Assembly: GCF_001641825.1 (NCBI RefSeq)
Contig: NZ_LRFH01000018.1
Coordinates: 1-50,018 of the forward strand
From: Guyparkeria sp. WRN-7
GTDB lineage: Bacteria > Pseudomonadota > Gammaproteobacteria > Halothiobacillales > Halothiobacillaceae
Reading direction: 5' to 3'
DNA: 50,018 nucleotides
Below, in pieces: positions 42,445-50,018 of this stretch. Both the position numbers and the translations under genes were made by a program. Positions within the stretch are counted from its first letter, which is position 1; each line of letters starts with the position of its first letter. Below the pieces are notes generated by a model. That model was not told the DNA's origin and made no database searches. It was given only the letters and a program-made list of their open reading frames with translations.

Positions 42445-45400
42445 GCATCCCCCTCCGAGAACGCCTTCTGATGCGCACCGCTCGTGAGCCGCGCCAGGGG
42501 GAGGTAGAGCTCCCGCGCACAATCCTCGAACAACGGATCGTCAGCAAGTGCGTCGAAGTCAGGCCACAAGCGCGTCAGCTCGGCATCGAACTGGGTCGCA
42601 TTCTGGAACTGCTTGCGTGCTTCGCTGCGGCTGGCCCATTCATCGCGGCCGAGCAGCCAGGCGATCTGGCTGCGCGGTTCGGCGGGCAGTGGGGCCGTGC
42701 CGGCCTGGTGCCATCGGTCGATCAGTTGCTCCAGGATCACCCGGGCCCGGGCCGGTTCGATCGGCGCCATCACCACCGGGCGTTCGGTGAGCGCCTCCTT
42801 GTGCGCGTCGGATTCGCTGATCAGGAAGGTCGTGACCGGCTGCCCGCCGAGCTGGGCGGCGAGGTGGGCGGGCCACTCGCCGACCAGCCGGTGCCACTTG
42901 AGGTGAGGGCCCTTGTGCAGGGCGCCGGGCAGTAGGCGCAGGCGCACCGCCCCGTCGTCGCCGCGGCGAACATCATTTATCTCGCCGGTGAGCGGCGACT
43001 CGCCCTCAAGGGCCATTGCCTCGCCGGGGTGGAACGGGGGCAGGGTGTCGGGATAGCGCATCAGAAAGGCCGCCCAGGTGCGCAGTTGTCGACTGACGGC
43101 GTCGCCATGCGATTGGCGCAGGCCCTGGTCGAACGGTGACAGCGGCAGCTGGCCGCTGCCGCTGATCCGGTCGAAGGCCGCGTCGATCCATTCTGGGAGT
43201 CGCTCCTCGAGGATCTCCGGCGTGAGGGTTTCCGCCGGCTCAAGGCCCATCCGGGTGACCACCAGGTCGAGCAGCTGGCTGCTGAGCTGCGACTCGCCGA
43301 GCGGGTCGAGCGCGAACGGCTCGTCGTCTGCGGGGATGGCGATGTCGCGGCGGGGCGGCACGTCGAGCCGCTGGCGCAGATAGACGCGCCAGGGTCGTTT
43401 CAGCAACAGGGCAAGATCCCCCAGTGACGGCGGAGGCGTCTCGTCGACGCTCGCCGTGGGGGGTGTCGACCGGGAGCTTTCCTCGGCCCGATGCACCCGG
43501 TGCCATTCCTCGGCATAGCTGAACAGTTCGGGGCGCCCGCGGCCGAAGTATTCGCGACTGAAGGGTTGCAGGGGGTGCTCGGTGGTCAACGCGGTTGCCG
43601 GTGACGCGTCTCCCGGTACCGACCAGCCACGATCGATGTGGTCGCGCAGCTGGTTGACCAGCACCGAGGCCGGCCGTTCGTGGTTGTCGCGGATATCGCG
43701 TCCCACCCAGCTGATCCAGAGCCGGTCGCGGGCGGAGAGCAGGGCCTCGAGGAACAGGTAACGGTCGTCCTCGCGCCGAGAGCGGTCGCCGGGACGGTAG
43801 CGCCCGGCCATCAGATCGAAGTCGGCCGGCGGCTGGCGACGCGGGTAGGCGGTATCGTCCATGCCGAGCAGGTACACCTGCCGGAACGGGATGGCGCGCA
43901 TCGGCATCAGGGTGGCGAAATTCACCGCCCCGACCAGGAAACGCTGGTTGAGCCGGTGTTCGTCGAGACGATCGAGCCAGGCGCTGCGGGCCGTCTCGAT
44001 GCCGATCTCGCGGTCGAAGGCCGCGGAACGGCAGTCGTCCAGCCAGGCGACCGTGGCATCCAGGATCCGGTCACGCAGGCTGACCGCCGACTCGCGCTCG
44101 GCTAGCGGATTGCCGTCGTCCTCGCCGGCCGGGATGGCCTCGGGGTCGAAGAAGGTCTCCAGCAGTGCCTCGAACCGGGTTACCCAGTCGGCCGGCGAGT
44201 GGGTCTCCTTGAGACGTTCCCGCCAGCACTTGAGTGCATCGACCAGTCGATACAGCGGGCCGATCACCTCGGCGCTCATGCCATCCATGCCCCCGACGGG
44301 CACGATGTCGTTCCAACCGTCGTCGGCGCCGGCGAGGTAGGCGTACAGCAACCGGTCGAGGCCGAAACGCCAGGTGTTCTGCTCGATGCCTGCCGGCAGG
44401 CCGAAGTCCGGGCGATGATCGCCGTCGAGCCCCCAGCGGATGCCGGCCGTCTCGATCCAGTGGCGCAGGAGAGCGACATCGTCCGTCGCGATGCCGAAAC
44501 GGGCGCGCAGCGCATCGACCTCGAGCAGGTCCATCACCTCGCTTGCGGTTAGGCGGGCGTCGGGCAGTCGGAGCAGGGCATCGAGCGCCCGGCGCATCGG
44601 GTGGGTTTCGCGCTCGGGGCGATCGGAAATGGCGAACGGCAGGAAACGGGGGTCATCGCGCCCGATACGGCCGAATACCGCGCTGATGGCCGGGGCGTAG
44701 TCGGTCATGTCCGGGACCATCACGATCACGTCACGCGGGCGCAGGGTCGGGTCGGCATCGAAGGCGGCGAGCAGCTGGTCCTGCAGGATTTCGACTTCGC
44801 GCAACGGGCTGTGGGCGACGGTGAAGCCGATCGAATCGTCCTCCGCCGCGATCTGGCGTTGTTCTGCCTCGATCTCTCGCATGGGCTTGAGGTCGAGCAG
44901 ATCGGACTGGATCTGGCCGAGCAAGGACGTTGGTGCGGGAGGCTCGAACAGGTCGATATTGAGCGCCTCGGCCTCACGGTGGCGCTGCGGCGCTTCGTCG
45001 AAGGCATCGACCAGGCGCACCAGATCCCGTCCCTGCTTGCCCCAGGAGGCGAGCAGGGGGTGGGCGTGCTGGTGCAGGGCGTGGTCATCGAGCGAGGTGT
45101 CGATCTTGCGCTCGCTGATGCGCCGATAGGCATTACGGAACAGGTGGCGGTCTTCGACGATGTCGCCCCAGTAGTGCTGGCAGGGGTTCTGCAGGCAGAA
45201 GATCACCTGCGTCCAGCGCGAGACAGCACCGAGGACCTCCAGTACCTGCGGGGGCAGGGCGGACACCCCGAAGACCACGATGCGGCGCGGCAGCCCGGCG
45301 GGGCGCTCGGTCAGCTGGTCGGTCCGCTCGAGAAAGGCCTGGTGGACCAGCGCGCGGCCGGCGTAGCCGGTGGGCACCGACTCGTCGCCCAGAGCGACCG

Positions 45401-46037
45401 GCGGCCGCTCGCGCAGATCATCAAGAATGGCGCGCCACAGTGCCGGCTGCCAGCGGGATCCCGCCGGGACGTCCGGCTCGCGACCCAACGGGCCGGGCAG
45501 GCTGGTATCGCCCTCGGCCCAGCGGGTCAGCCAGTCGGCGCGGTAGACCTGGTACTGGTCGAACTGGTCGGCCAGCCGCGCGGCGAGCTGGTAGGCGCGA
45601 TGCTCGTCGGTGTCGATGTAGTGCGTCAGCGGTTCGAAGACCGGGTCGGCGGTGATCGCGGGATCCCGCAGCAGGCGGAACAGCCGCCAGGTCAGCCGGG
45701 ACTTGTCCAGCGGGGCCTCGGGCGGGACGGCGTCCTGGCCCAGCACCGAGCGGTAGCACTGCCATTGCAGGCGTGCCGGGAGCAGCAGGTCCATCGCGGT
45801 GGCGACCCCGAGACCGCCGTCGGCACGCGATCGTCCCAGCGCCAAACGCAGCCATTGCGCCATGCCGTTGCTCTGCACCAGGACGTGCTCGTCCTCCAGC
45901 GGTGCCAAGGGGGCGCGCTCCAGCCACTGGACCAGGAGGTCGCGCAGCCCTTCGAGCCGATTGCCCTGCAGGACAATGAAGCCTGGCGCGATGGGTTCGC
46001 GGGCGGTGGATGCGTGGGCGTCCTTGGAGCGATTCAA
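42441..46037 (-). CDS. recC: Exonuclease V subunit gamma (RecC)
   Basis: A 1198-residue inactive helicase-like subunit that splits the strands and reads Chi. The N-terminus GFIVLQGNRLEGLRDLLVQW and HVLVQSNGMAQWLRLALG matches RecC, followed by MDLLLPARLQWQCYRSVLG, VIVMVPDMTDYAPAISAVFG and, late in the chain, PMRAIPFRQVYLLGMDDTAYPR. No ATG lies near the conserved beginning; a TTG at 46037 with GGAAG about 10 nt upstream is the best start. The same frame stays open to 46298 without similarity. Order recC-recB-recD, all overlapping by 4 nt, means a single polycistronic unit; ptrA is absent from the cluster. Confidence 0.94.
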   Translation of the reverse strand: MNRSKDAHASTAREPIAPGFIVLQGNRLEGLRDLLVQWLERAPLAPLEDEHVLVQSNGMAQWLRLALGRSRADGGLGVATAMDLLLPARLQWQCYRSVLGQDAVPPEAPLDKSRLTWRLFRLLRDPAITADPVFEPLTHYIDTDEHRAYQLAARLADQFDQYQVYRADWLTRWAEGDTSLPGPLGREPDVPAGSRWQPALWRAILDDLRERPPVALGDESVPTGYAGRALVHQAFLERTDQLTERPAGLPRRIVVFGVSALPPQVLEVLGAVSRWTQVIFCLQNPCQHYWGDIVEDRHLFRNAYRRISERKIDTSLDDHALHQHAHPLLASWGKQGRDLVRLVDAFDEAPQRHREAEALNIDLFEPPAPTSLLGQIQSDLLDLKPMREIEAEQRQIAAEDDSIGFTVAHSPLREVEILQDQLLAAFDADPTLRPRDVIVMVPDMTDYAPAISAVFGRIGRDDPRFLPFAISDRPERETHPMRRALDALLRLPDARLTASEVMDLLEVDALRARFGIATDDVALLRHWIETAGIRWGLDGDHRPDFGLPAGIEQNTWRFGLDRLLYAYLAGADDGWNDIVPVGGMDGMSAEVIGPLYRLVDALKCWRERLKETHSPADWVTRFEALLETFFDPEAIPAGEDDGNPLAERESAVSLRDRILDATVAWLDDCRSAAFDREIGIETARSAWLDRLDEHRLNQRFLVGAVNFATLMPMRAIPFRQVYLLGMDDTAYPRRQPPADFDLMAGRYRPGDRSRREDDRYLFLEALLSARDRLWISWVGRDIRDNHERPASVLVNQLRDHIDRGWSVPGDASPATALTTEHPLQPFSREYFGRGRPELFSYAEEWHRVHRAEESSRSTPPTASVDETPPPSLGDLALLLKRPWRVYLRQRLDVPPRRDIAIPADDEPFALDPLGESQLSSQLLDLVVTRMGLEPAETLTPEILEERLPEWIDAAFDRISGSGQLPLSPFDQGLRQSHGDAVSRQLRTWAAFLMRYPDTLPPFHPGEAMALEGESPLTGEINDVRRGDDGAVRLRLLPGALHKGPHLKWHRLVGEWPAHLAAQLGGQPVTTFLISESDAHKEALTERPVVMAPIEPARARVILEQLIDRWHQAGTAPLPAEPRSQIAWLLGRDEWASRSEARKQFQNATQFDAELTRLWPDFDALADDPLFEDCARELYLPLARLTSGAHQKAFSEGDA

Positions 46038-46160
46038 GACGTCGTGTCTTCCGGTTGGCGGCGAGTGTCGGGCGATAGCGGGAAGTGTATGGGATCGAAC
46101 ATCACCACGAAACCGCGACCATGGCCGTCGCGCAGTCGATATTTCCAGGTTGATCAAAAA

Positions 46161-46189
46161 TTGTTCATCAGTCGGGAGCAACCTATACT
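46161..46189 (+). promoter_or_regulatory. Sigma-70 promoter of the sigma-54 activator gene
   Basis: TTGTTC (46161-46166) and TATACT (46184-46189) are separated by 17 nt, with an AT-rich stretch just upstream. Start of transcription would be near 46196, giving an 80-nt leader. The 239-nt intergenic region is shared with divergent recC. Confidence 0.7.
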
Positions 46190-46276
46190 CCTGTTTTGGC
46201 GTAGCTTGCGCGGCAATACCGCGTGACCGTCCTGCCGTCAGGGAATGGCGTTTGTAGCGCAGGAGGAAGGGTTGCC

Positions 46277-47647
46277 ATGAGCAACGAAGGCCGGACATCC
46301 CGGCTGCTGCCGATGCTCAGCCTGCGCGGACCCGATGCCACCGAAGAGATCCGCCGGATCGCCGGATCGTTTCTTTGGGACGTCGTCTCCGTCGAATCAC
46401 CGGAACACCTGCAACGGGTGTTGCGGAAGGGGGAGGTGCGTGTCGCGCTGATCGATCTCCGTGGTGCCATGCAGACGGCCATGAGCTGGCTGCCGGGCTT
46501 CGCCCGCGAGCATCCGTGCCTGCAACTGGTCGCGCTGGTCGAACGGGCACAGGCCGAGAACGCCGACAACGCGGCCTTCCTGCACGCCTACTTCTTCGAT
46601 ATCTGCTTCACGCCGGTCGAGCCGATGCGCCTGACGTTCTCGCTCGGGCACGCATGGACCATGGCCGGTGTGGCGAACATGCAGTTCGACGACGAGGCGT
46701 GTCATCTGACCGGCTTGGATGGCGGGGAACTGGTAGGGCGAAGCCCGGCGATGGAGGAGGTGCGGCGCACTATCCTTCGTTATGCCGGAACACCGCTGCC
46801 GGTCTTGATCAACGGCCCGACGGGGACCGGCAAGGAGCTTGCCGCGCGGTCGATCCATCGTGCCTCGGAGCGGGCAGAGCAGCCGTTCGTGGCGGTGAAT
46901 TGTGGCGCGCTCACGCCCAATCTCGTTCAGTCGGAGTTGTTCGGTCACGAAAAGGGTGCGTTCACCGGAGCCGCGAAACGCCGCATCGGCTGGGTCGAGT
47001 CGGCTCACCGCGGCACCTTGTTCCTCGACGAGATCGGTGACCTTCCGCTCGACACGCAGACGAGCCTGTTGCGCTTTCTGCAGCAGGGCGAGATCCAGCG
47101 TGTGGGCGGCGAGAGCACCATCCGGGTGGATGCCCGCATCATCGCCGCGACACACGTCGATCTTGCTCAGGCCGTGCTGGCGGGTGATTTCCGTGAGGAT
47201 CTGTATTTTCGTCTCGATGTCCTGCCGCTGGCGATGCCGGCACTCGCCGAGCGTGACGGCGACGTGCTCGAGCTTGCCCAGCATTTTCTCAACCGTTTTT
47301 GCGACGAGCTGGGAGTCAAGCGCAAGCATTTCAGCCCTCACACGGAGATGACCATGCTCTCGTACTCCTGGCCCGGCAATATCCGCGAGCTGATGAATCG
47401 GGTACGCCGGGGGATCGTGATGGCAGAAGGGCCCACTGTCACCCTGCCGGATCTGGAAGCCCAGGCGAATACGGGGGACGCCGAGGTCATCACCCTGGCC
47501 GAAGCCCGCGAACGAGCCGACCGTGACGCGATTTCCCTGGCCATCGCCAGGGCTGGGCACAACGTCACCGAGGCCGCGCGTCTGCTGGACGTCTCGCGCT
47601 GCACCCTGCATCGACTGATCCGAAAACACGGTCTGTCGATCGACTGA
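46277..47647 (+). CDS. Sigma-54-dependent activator, VpsR-like, next to a Fap-like operon
   Basis: A 456-residue enhancer-binding protein. Residues 1-130 form a receiver-like domain with a possible phospho-acceptor Asp60 in VALIDLRG, but the usual acidic pair and the conserved Lys of true receivers are not obvious. The AAA+ domain (about 150-385) has Walker A GPTGTGKE (180-187), the sigma-54 contact loop GAFTGA (227-232), Walker [12 protein letters not shown] (247-257) and [10 protein letters not shown] Fis-type helix-turn-helix, [20 protein letters not shown], ends the protein. The architecture resembles VpsR and FleQ, which respond to c-di-GMP and control biofilm matrix genes. AGGAGG precedes the ATG. 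Its target is probably the -24/-12 promoter directly downstream. Confidence 0.88.
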   Translation: MSNEGRTSRLLPMLSLRGPDATEEIRRIAGSFLWDVVSVESPEHLQRVLRKGEVRVALIDLRGAMQTAMSWLPGFAREHPCLQLVALVERAQAENADNAAFLHAYFFDICFTPVEPMRLTFSLGHAWTMAGVANMQFDDEACHLTGLDGGELVGRSPAMEEVRRTILRYAGTPLPVLINGPTGTGKELAARSIHRASERAEQPFVAVNCGALTPNLVQSELFGHEKGAFTGAAKRRIGWVESAHRGTLFLDEIGDLPLDTQTSLLRFLQQGEIQRVGGESTIRVDARIIAATHVDLAQAVLAGDFREDLYFRLDVLPLAMPALAERDGDVLELAQHFLNRFCDELGVKRKHFSPHTEMTMLSYSWPGNIRELMNRVRRGIVMAEGPTVTLPDLEAQANTGDAEVITLAEARERADRDAISLAIARAGHNVTEAARLLDVSRCTLHRLIRKHGLSID

Positions 47648-47683
47648 ACCGACCTTTCCCGCCGACGACTCACTCTTGATACG

Positions 47684-47717
47684 CCGTATGCCGCTCGGGT
47701 TCGCGAGCGGCATACGG
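47684..47717 (+). terminator. Long stem-loop after the activator gene
   Basis: Perfect 14-nt arms (47684-47697 and 47704-47717) with a 6-nt loop lie 37 nt after the stop. There is no T-run, so it may be a Rho-assisted end or an mRNA stabiliser. It insulates the regulator from the operon downstream. The remainder of the 369-nt gene-free region (47648-48016) holds the activator site and the sigma-54 promoter listed separately. Confidence 0.55.
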
Positions 47718-47871
47718 GGCGGCTGTGCGTACTGTTTCCATGACACCAGGCGATCATCTCCCTGCGCCGATGTGAGAGCTGATTCCACCCCGGTCGTCGC
47801 AGTTTTGAGACACGCCCGAGACCGGGCAACCGCGTCAGAACCACTCTTCGCTCCAAAGCCCCGCCACCGGC

Positions 47872-47889
47872 TGTTTCATCGTTGAAACA
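47872..47889 (+). promoter_or_regulatory. Palindromic activator-binding site (candidate enhancer)
   Basis: TGTTTCA-TCGT-TGAAACA is a perfect 7+7 inverted repeat with a 4-nt spacer. Its centre is about 97 nt upstream of the predicted start of transcription from the sigma-54 promoter, a normal distance for an enhancer-binding protein. Weaker half-site-like sequences (TGTTTCCATGACAC near 47730, GTTTTGAGACAC near 47804) lie further upstream. Confidence 0.6.
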
Positions 47890-47951
47890 CCAGCGATCTC
47901 CGCTCCTGTGCGGGTGGGTCTAAGTGACTGTTTTTACGAAGAACCGGAAGT

Positions 47952-47966
47952 TGGCCCCGGTCTTGC
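47952..47966 (+). promoter_or_regulatory. Sigma-54 (-24/-12) promoter of the amyloid-like operon
   Basis: TGGCCCC (47952-47958), four bases, then TTGC (47963-47966). The invariant GG (47953-47954) and GC (47965-47966) are exactly 10 nt apart, and 9 of 11 defined consensus positions match. Transcription would start near 47978, about 39 nt before the first start codon. Confidence 0.8.
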
Positions 47967-48016
47967 CATGGTCTGGTCTCGAAGGCTCGATGGATCAAGG
48001 CAAGGAGACGGCACTC

Positions 48017-48553
48017 ATGCACGACGTTTATGCCAACCACTTCAGGGCAGAGCCCCATGATCGTCGCCGGTGCGGCGGTGGATCGGCCATCTTGCTGGGG
48101 AGTTGCCTGCTGTTGGGGCTTGGCCTGGCCGTGCCGACGGTCGGATCGGCCGCGGGGTCACGCGCTGCGGTCGAGGCCGCACCAGGCGAGATGGTGCTCC
48201 TGCGAGCCGTGCCGGCCCGTCCGGCCGCAAGGCCGATGCCGCCGGGTCGCGCCTTGCTGGTAAATCCCAGCCCGGAATCCGAGCTCGAGTCAGGGCTGTC
48301 CCATCTGGAAATCGCCTCCGACCGCTACGGCCGAGTGGCCGCGGGTAGTCATGGAGCGCATCCGGGTGGTGTCGCCGGCTCGATGTCGTCGTTCATGGCA
48401 CCGCTCGGCGTGCAGTCGGGAGGCGGCCGTACACCGGCACCCAAGGCGGCCACCGGTGGGGCGATGGGCGCTGCGACCGGCTCCATCGGCTCGCAGGTCG
48501 CCGGGGCACTGGCCGGCGCGGGCTTGCTGGGACAGGGAGGGGCGCAGCAATGA
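48017..48553 (+). CDS. Exported Gly/Ala-rich protein, first gene of the Fap-like operon
   Basis: A 178-residue protein that I do not recognise by sequence. I start it at the ATG with AAGGAG 9 nt upstream; an ATG at 47990 and a GTG at 47924 (upstream of the promoter) are less likely. After a basic segment (RRRCGGGSA) comes a signal sequence, ILLGSCLLLGLGLAVPTVGS, cleaved probably after SAAGS or near. The mature part is rich in Pro, Ala, Gly and Ser, without Cys, and ends in a glycine/alanine stretch (GAMGAATGSIGSQVAGALAG) that could insert in a membrane or self-assemble. It overlaps the next gene as ATGA. Position matches fapA, but similarity is not established. Confidence 0.7.
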   Translation: MHDVYANHFRAEPHDRRRCGGGSAILLGSCLLLGLGLAVPTVGSAAGSRAAVEAAPGEMVLLRAVPARPAARPMPPGRALLVNPSPESELESGLSHLEIASDRYGRVAAGSHGAHPGGVAGSMSSFMAPLGVQSGGGRTPAPKAATGGAMGAATGSIGSQVAGALAGAGLLGQGGAQQ

Positions 48554-49236
48554 CTCGATTGATGCTCAAGCGCCTCGACCTCTCGCGCAGCATTCGGCTG
48601 CTGTTTGCCGCGATCGGTTTCTCCGCCCTGGCGATGACCGTGCAACTGATCTATTCCGGCGAGGCGCGCGCCGATTCGCCGCCAACCGCGGGCTCCGCTG
48701 ATTACGACTGGATGCTGGCCGTGCTCAACGACAACCACATCGGCGATCGTTTCGGGCATGGCGCGAGCGGCAACCTCGCGATCAACACCGCCGCTGGAGA
48801 CAACAACCTGCAGGCGAACCTGCGGGTCATCAACGGGCGCATCGAGGCGACCCAGCGGGTGAACAACCCGTCGCCAACCGGTGCGACGGCGACCCAGGCG
48901 CAGACGCTGATCGACGGCCAGGCATTCGGTCGCGGTCACGGCGCCCTGGGCGTGAATCAGGTCGCCGGCGACAACAACGCCCAGATGAACACGGTGGCAC
49001 TCGGTGCCACTCACCCCATTCGCACTCTCGCGTCGGTCACGCCGGCGGGGGAGTCGGATACGACCGCCCGGGAGGACGGGCAGTCGTCGGAGTCGGAGGT
49101 TTCTCTGAACCGGTATCGCGCGGTCGTCGCGGACACCGCTTTCACGGGATTCGGAGGGGTCCTCCAAATCAATCAGGTGTCGGGAGCTCGAAACGTGACG
49201 GGCAATCACTTCTCGATTTCCGGCCCCCGACCCTGA
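48550..49236 (+). CDS. Exported Fap-type repeat protein (amyloid-like), second gene
   Basis: A 228-residue protein with signal peptide (SIRLLFAAIGFSALAMTVQL then IYSGEARA, cleavage before DSPP). Three imperfect repeats are visible: GASGNLAINTAAGDNNLQAN, GALGVNQVAGDNNAQMN and GGVLQINQVSGARNVTGN. The repeat style, alternating small, hydrophobic, Asn and Gln residues, resembles that of Fap amyloid subunits and, more distantly, curlin repeats. Between the repeats are linkers rich in Thr, Ser and Glu. The protein has no Cys. I infer a minor subunit or nucleator (fapB-like); a periplasmic accessory role is the alternative. Confidence 0.75.
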   Translation: MTRLMLKRLDLSRSIRLLFAAIGFSALAMTVQLIYSGEARADSPPTAGSADYDWMLAVLNDNHIGDRFGHGASGNLAINTAAGDNNLQANLRVINGRIEATQRVNNPSPTGATATQAQTLIDGQAFGRGHGALGVNQVAGDNNAQMNTVALGATHPIRTLASVTPAGESDTTAREDGQSSESEVSLNRYRAVVADTAFTGFGGVLQINQVSGARNVTGNHFSISGPRP

Positions 49237-49275
49237 ATTCATGATCGAAGTAACCCCAACAAGAAGGTAGTCGCC

Positions 49276-50018
49276 ATGAAAACGCAACTCAAGATGACCC
49301 TGATCGCTTCGGCGGTCGCAGCACTGGTCGCCAGCCCTGTGATGGCTTCCGAGCCGAACGGTGGTGGTCACCACGGTGACGTGATCAAGAAGAAGGTCGA
49401 CCTTGATTACGACCTGGACATGAATGTCGACAAGGACATCTCGGTGGACAAGTTCCTGCGTGACATTGAAATCAATGCGCAGGCAGGCGCCGCCGCGGCG
49501 GACCGACAGCTCATCCTGGAAAACCAGGTGAACAACAAGAAGGTCACCAACAACGCGAGCCTGGGTGACGAGGTCGGCAGCGGTGCCTCCGGCAACATCG
49601 GCATGAACGTCGCGGCCGGTGACACCAACATCCAGGACAACGCCGCTGCACTGGCGGCCGTTGATGCCGGATTCGTGTTCGGTGAGTCCTCGTCTGCCGT
49701 GGGTGTGTACCAGAACAACGTGGCCAACACCACGTTCAACAGCGGTGTCGCGAACAACGCCAGCATTGGTCAGAGCGCGTTCGCGAATGCCTCCGGCAAC
49801 ATCGGTGTGAACGTCGCGGCCGGTACCGGCAACGCGCAGAAGAACACCATGGCGGCTTCGGTCTCCACGGCGCGCGTCGCCAACGCCACCCTGGATAGCA
49901 CCCAGGAATCGGTCGGCAACAACATCCGCAACGAAGGTCGTACCGAGAGTTACACCGATCGGGTTGCGGTTCGCCTGACTGGTAGCAGCTACGGCGGCTA
50001 CGGCGGTTATGGCTGGGG
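49276..50018 (+). CDS. Fap-type amyloid subunit (FapB/FapC-like), cut by window end
   Basis: The frame runs from the ATG at 49276 off the right edge; 247 residues are seen. The signal peptide MKTQLKMTLIASAVAALVAS then PVMA is followed by a mature region that starts SEPNGGGHHGD and then a Lys/Asp-rich linker. Two copies of a roughly 68-residue unit contain GNIGMNVAAGDTNIQDN and GNIGVNVAAGTGNAQKN, the motif I associate with FapC of Pseudomonas. Asn and Gln are very frequent and there is no Cys in the visible part. The visible end is Gly/Tyr-rich (YGGYGGYG). It is probably the major fibre subunit, exported across the outer membrane by a pore encoded beyond the window. Confidence 0.8.
   Translation, partial: MKTQLKMTLIASAVAALVASPVMASEPNGGGHHGDVIKKKVDLDYDLDMNVDKDISVDKFLRDIEINAQAGAAAADRQLILENQVNNKKVTNNASLGDEVGSGASGNIGMNVAAGDTNIQDNAAALAAVDAGFVFGESSSAVGVYQNNVANTTFNSGVANNASIGQSAFANASGNIGVNVAAGTGNAQKNTMAASVSTARVANATLDSTQESVGNNIRNEGRTESYTDRVAVRLTGSSYGGYGGYGW
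49585..49824 (+). repeat. Direct DNA repeat inside the amyloid-like gene
   Basis: Two 36-nt copies, 49585-49620 and 49789-49824, differ at two positions and are in frame, 204 nt (68 codons) apart. They encode the conserved ASGNIG-x-NVAAG core. The near-identity at DNA level suggests recent duplication or gene conversion, or selection on the peptide. Confidence 0.85.

Noticed and set aside
40156-42471. Open frame of 771 codons on the plus strand, antisense to recB
   Set aside because: A mirror frame of recB, with no motifs and no ribosome-binding site; recB motifs are unambiguous.
44601-46226. Open frame of 541 codons opposite recC
   Set aside because: Antisense to conserved recC sequence and overlapping its promoter region.
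47684-47717. Canonical Rho-independent terminator after the activator gene
   Set aside because: The stem is excellent but no T-run follows, so it is listed only as a terminator-like stem-loop.

Overview
The window looks like chromosomal DNA of a GC-rich gammaproteobacterium. The evidence is the gene order lepA-lepB-DUF4845-rnc-era-recO-pdxJ-acpS, the close match of Tas, GabD, GreB, YcaO and LepA to their enterobacterial counterparts, a recC-recB-recD cluster, and a cysS/ppiB-lpxH neighbourhood. Start codons are often GTG or TTG and many genes overlap by 4 nt. A halophilic or sulfur-oxidising lineage of the Chromatiales type would fit, but I cannot fix the genus from sequence alone. I saw no tRNA, rRNA, CRISPR array, transposase or prophage.

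Layout. (1) 1-5549 (+): end of lepA, lepB, a DUF4845 membrane protein, rnc, era, recO, pdxJ and acpS, covering translation quality, protein export, RNA processing, repair, PLP synthesis and ACP activation. (2) 5566-9580 (+): a good sigma-70 promoter, rpsF-rpsR-rplI closed by a terminator, then dnaB and alr. (3) 9595-13405: an unknown helical protein (-), a Tas-type aldo-keto reductase and GabD (+), and a SprA-related metalloprotease (-). (4) 13626-18446: a small envelope/stress operon (DUF883, a YqjE-like protein with an apparent CTG start, an unknown, ExoD), a large PLP decarboxylase (-), a second ExoD paralogue, and a bidirectional terminator. (5) 18466-23216 (-): cold-shock protein with a long leader, hexose-6-phosphate mutarotase, GreB, a DHH phosphoesterase and cysS. 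(6) 23342-26233 (+): ppiB, a striking T-shaped inverted-repeat element filling the ppiB-lpxH gap, then lpxH, pgsA and an acyltransferase, all lipid/envelope genes. (7) 26230-46037 (-): two exported unknowns, a znuABC zinc importer with a Zur-like operator, a MoxR/DUF58/TgpA set, ycaO, an Mth938-fold protein and recCBD.

The most interesting region is 46161-50018 (+). A sigma-54 enhancer-binding protein with a receiver-like N-terminus (VpsR-like) lies directly upstream of a near-consensus -24/-12 promoter and a perfect palindrome placed where an activator would bind. The promoter drives at least three genes for exported proteins. Two of them carry repeats of the type GNIGVNVAAGxxNxQxN, which I recognise as the repeat style of Fap functional amyloid subunits. 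I read this as the front of a Fap-like amyloid operon with its own dedicated activator. The window ends inside the third gene, so the rest of the operon (a C39 peptidase and an outer-membrane pore would be expected) is not visible.

Other non-coding signals worth attention are the inverted-repeat element at 23862-24131, the Zur-like box at 30307-30325, a terminator-like hairpin in the leader of the decarboxylase gene, and the csp promoter and leader.
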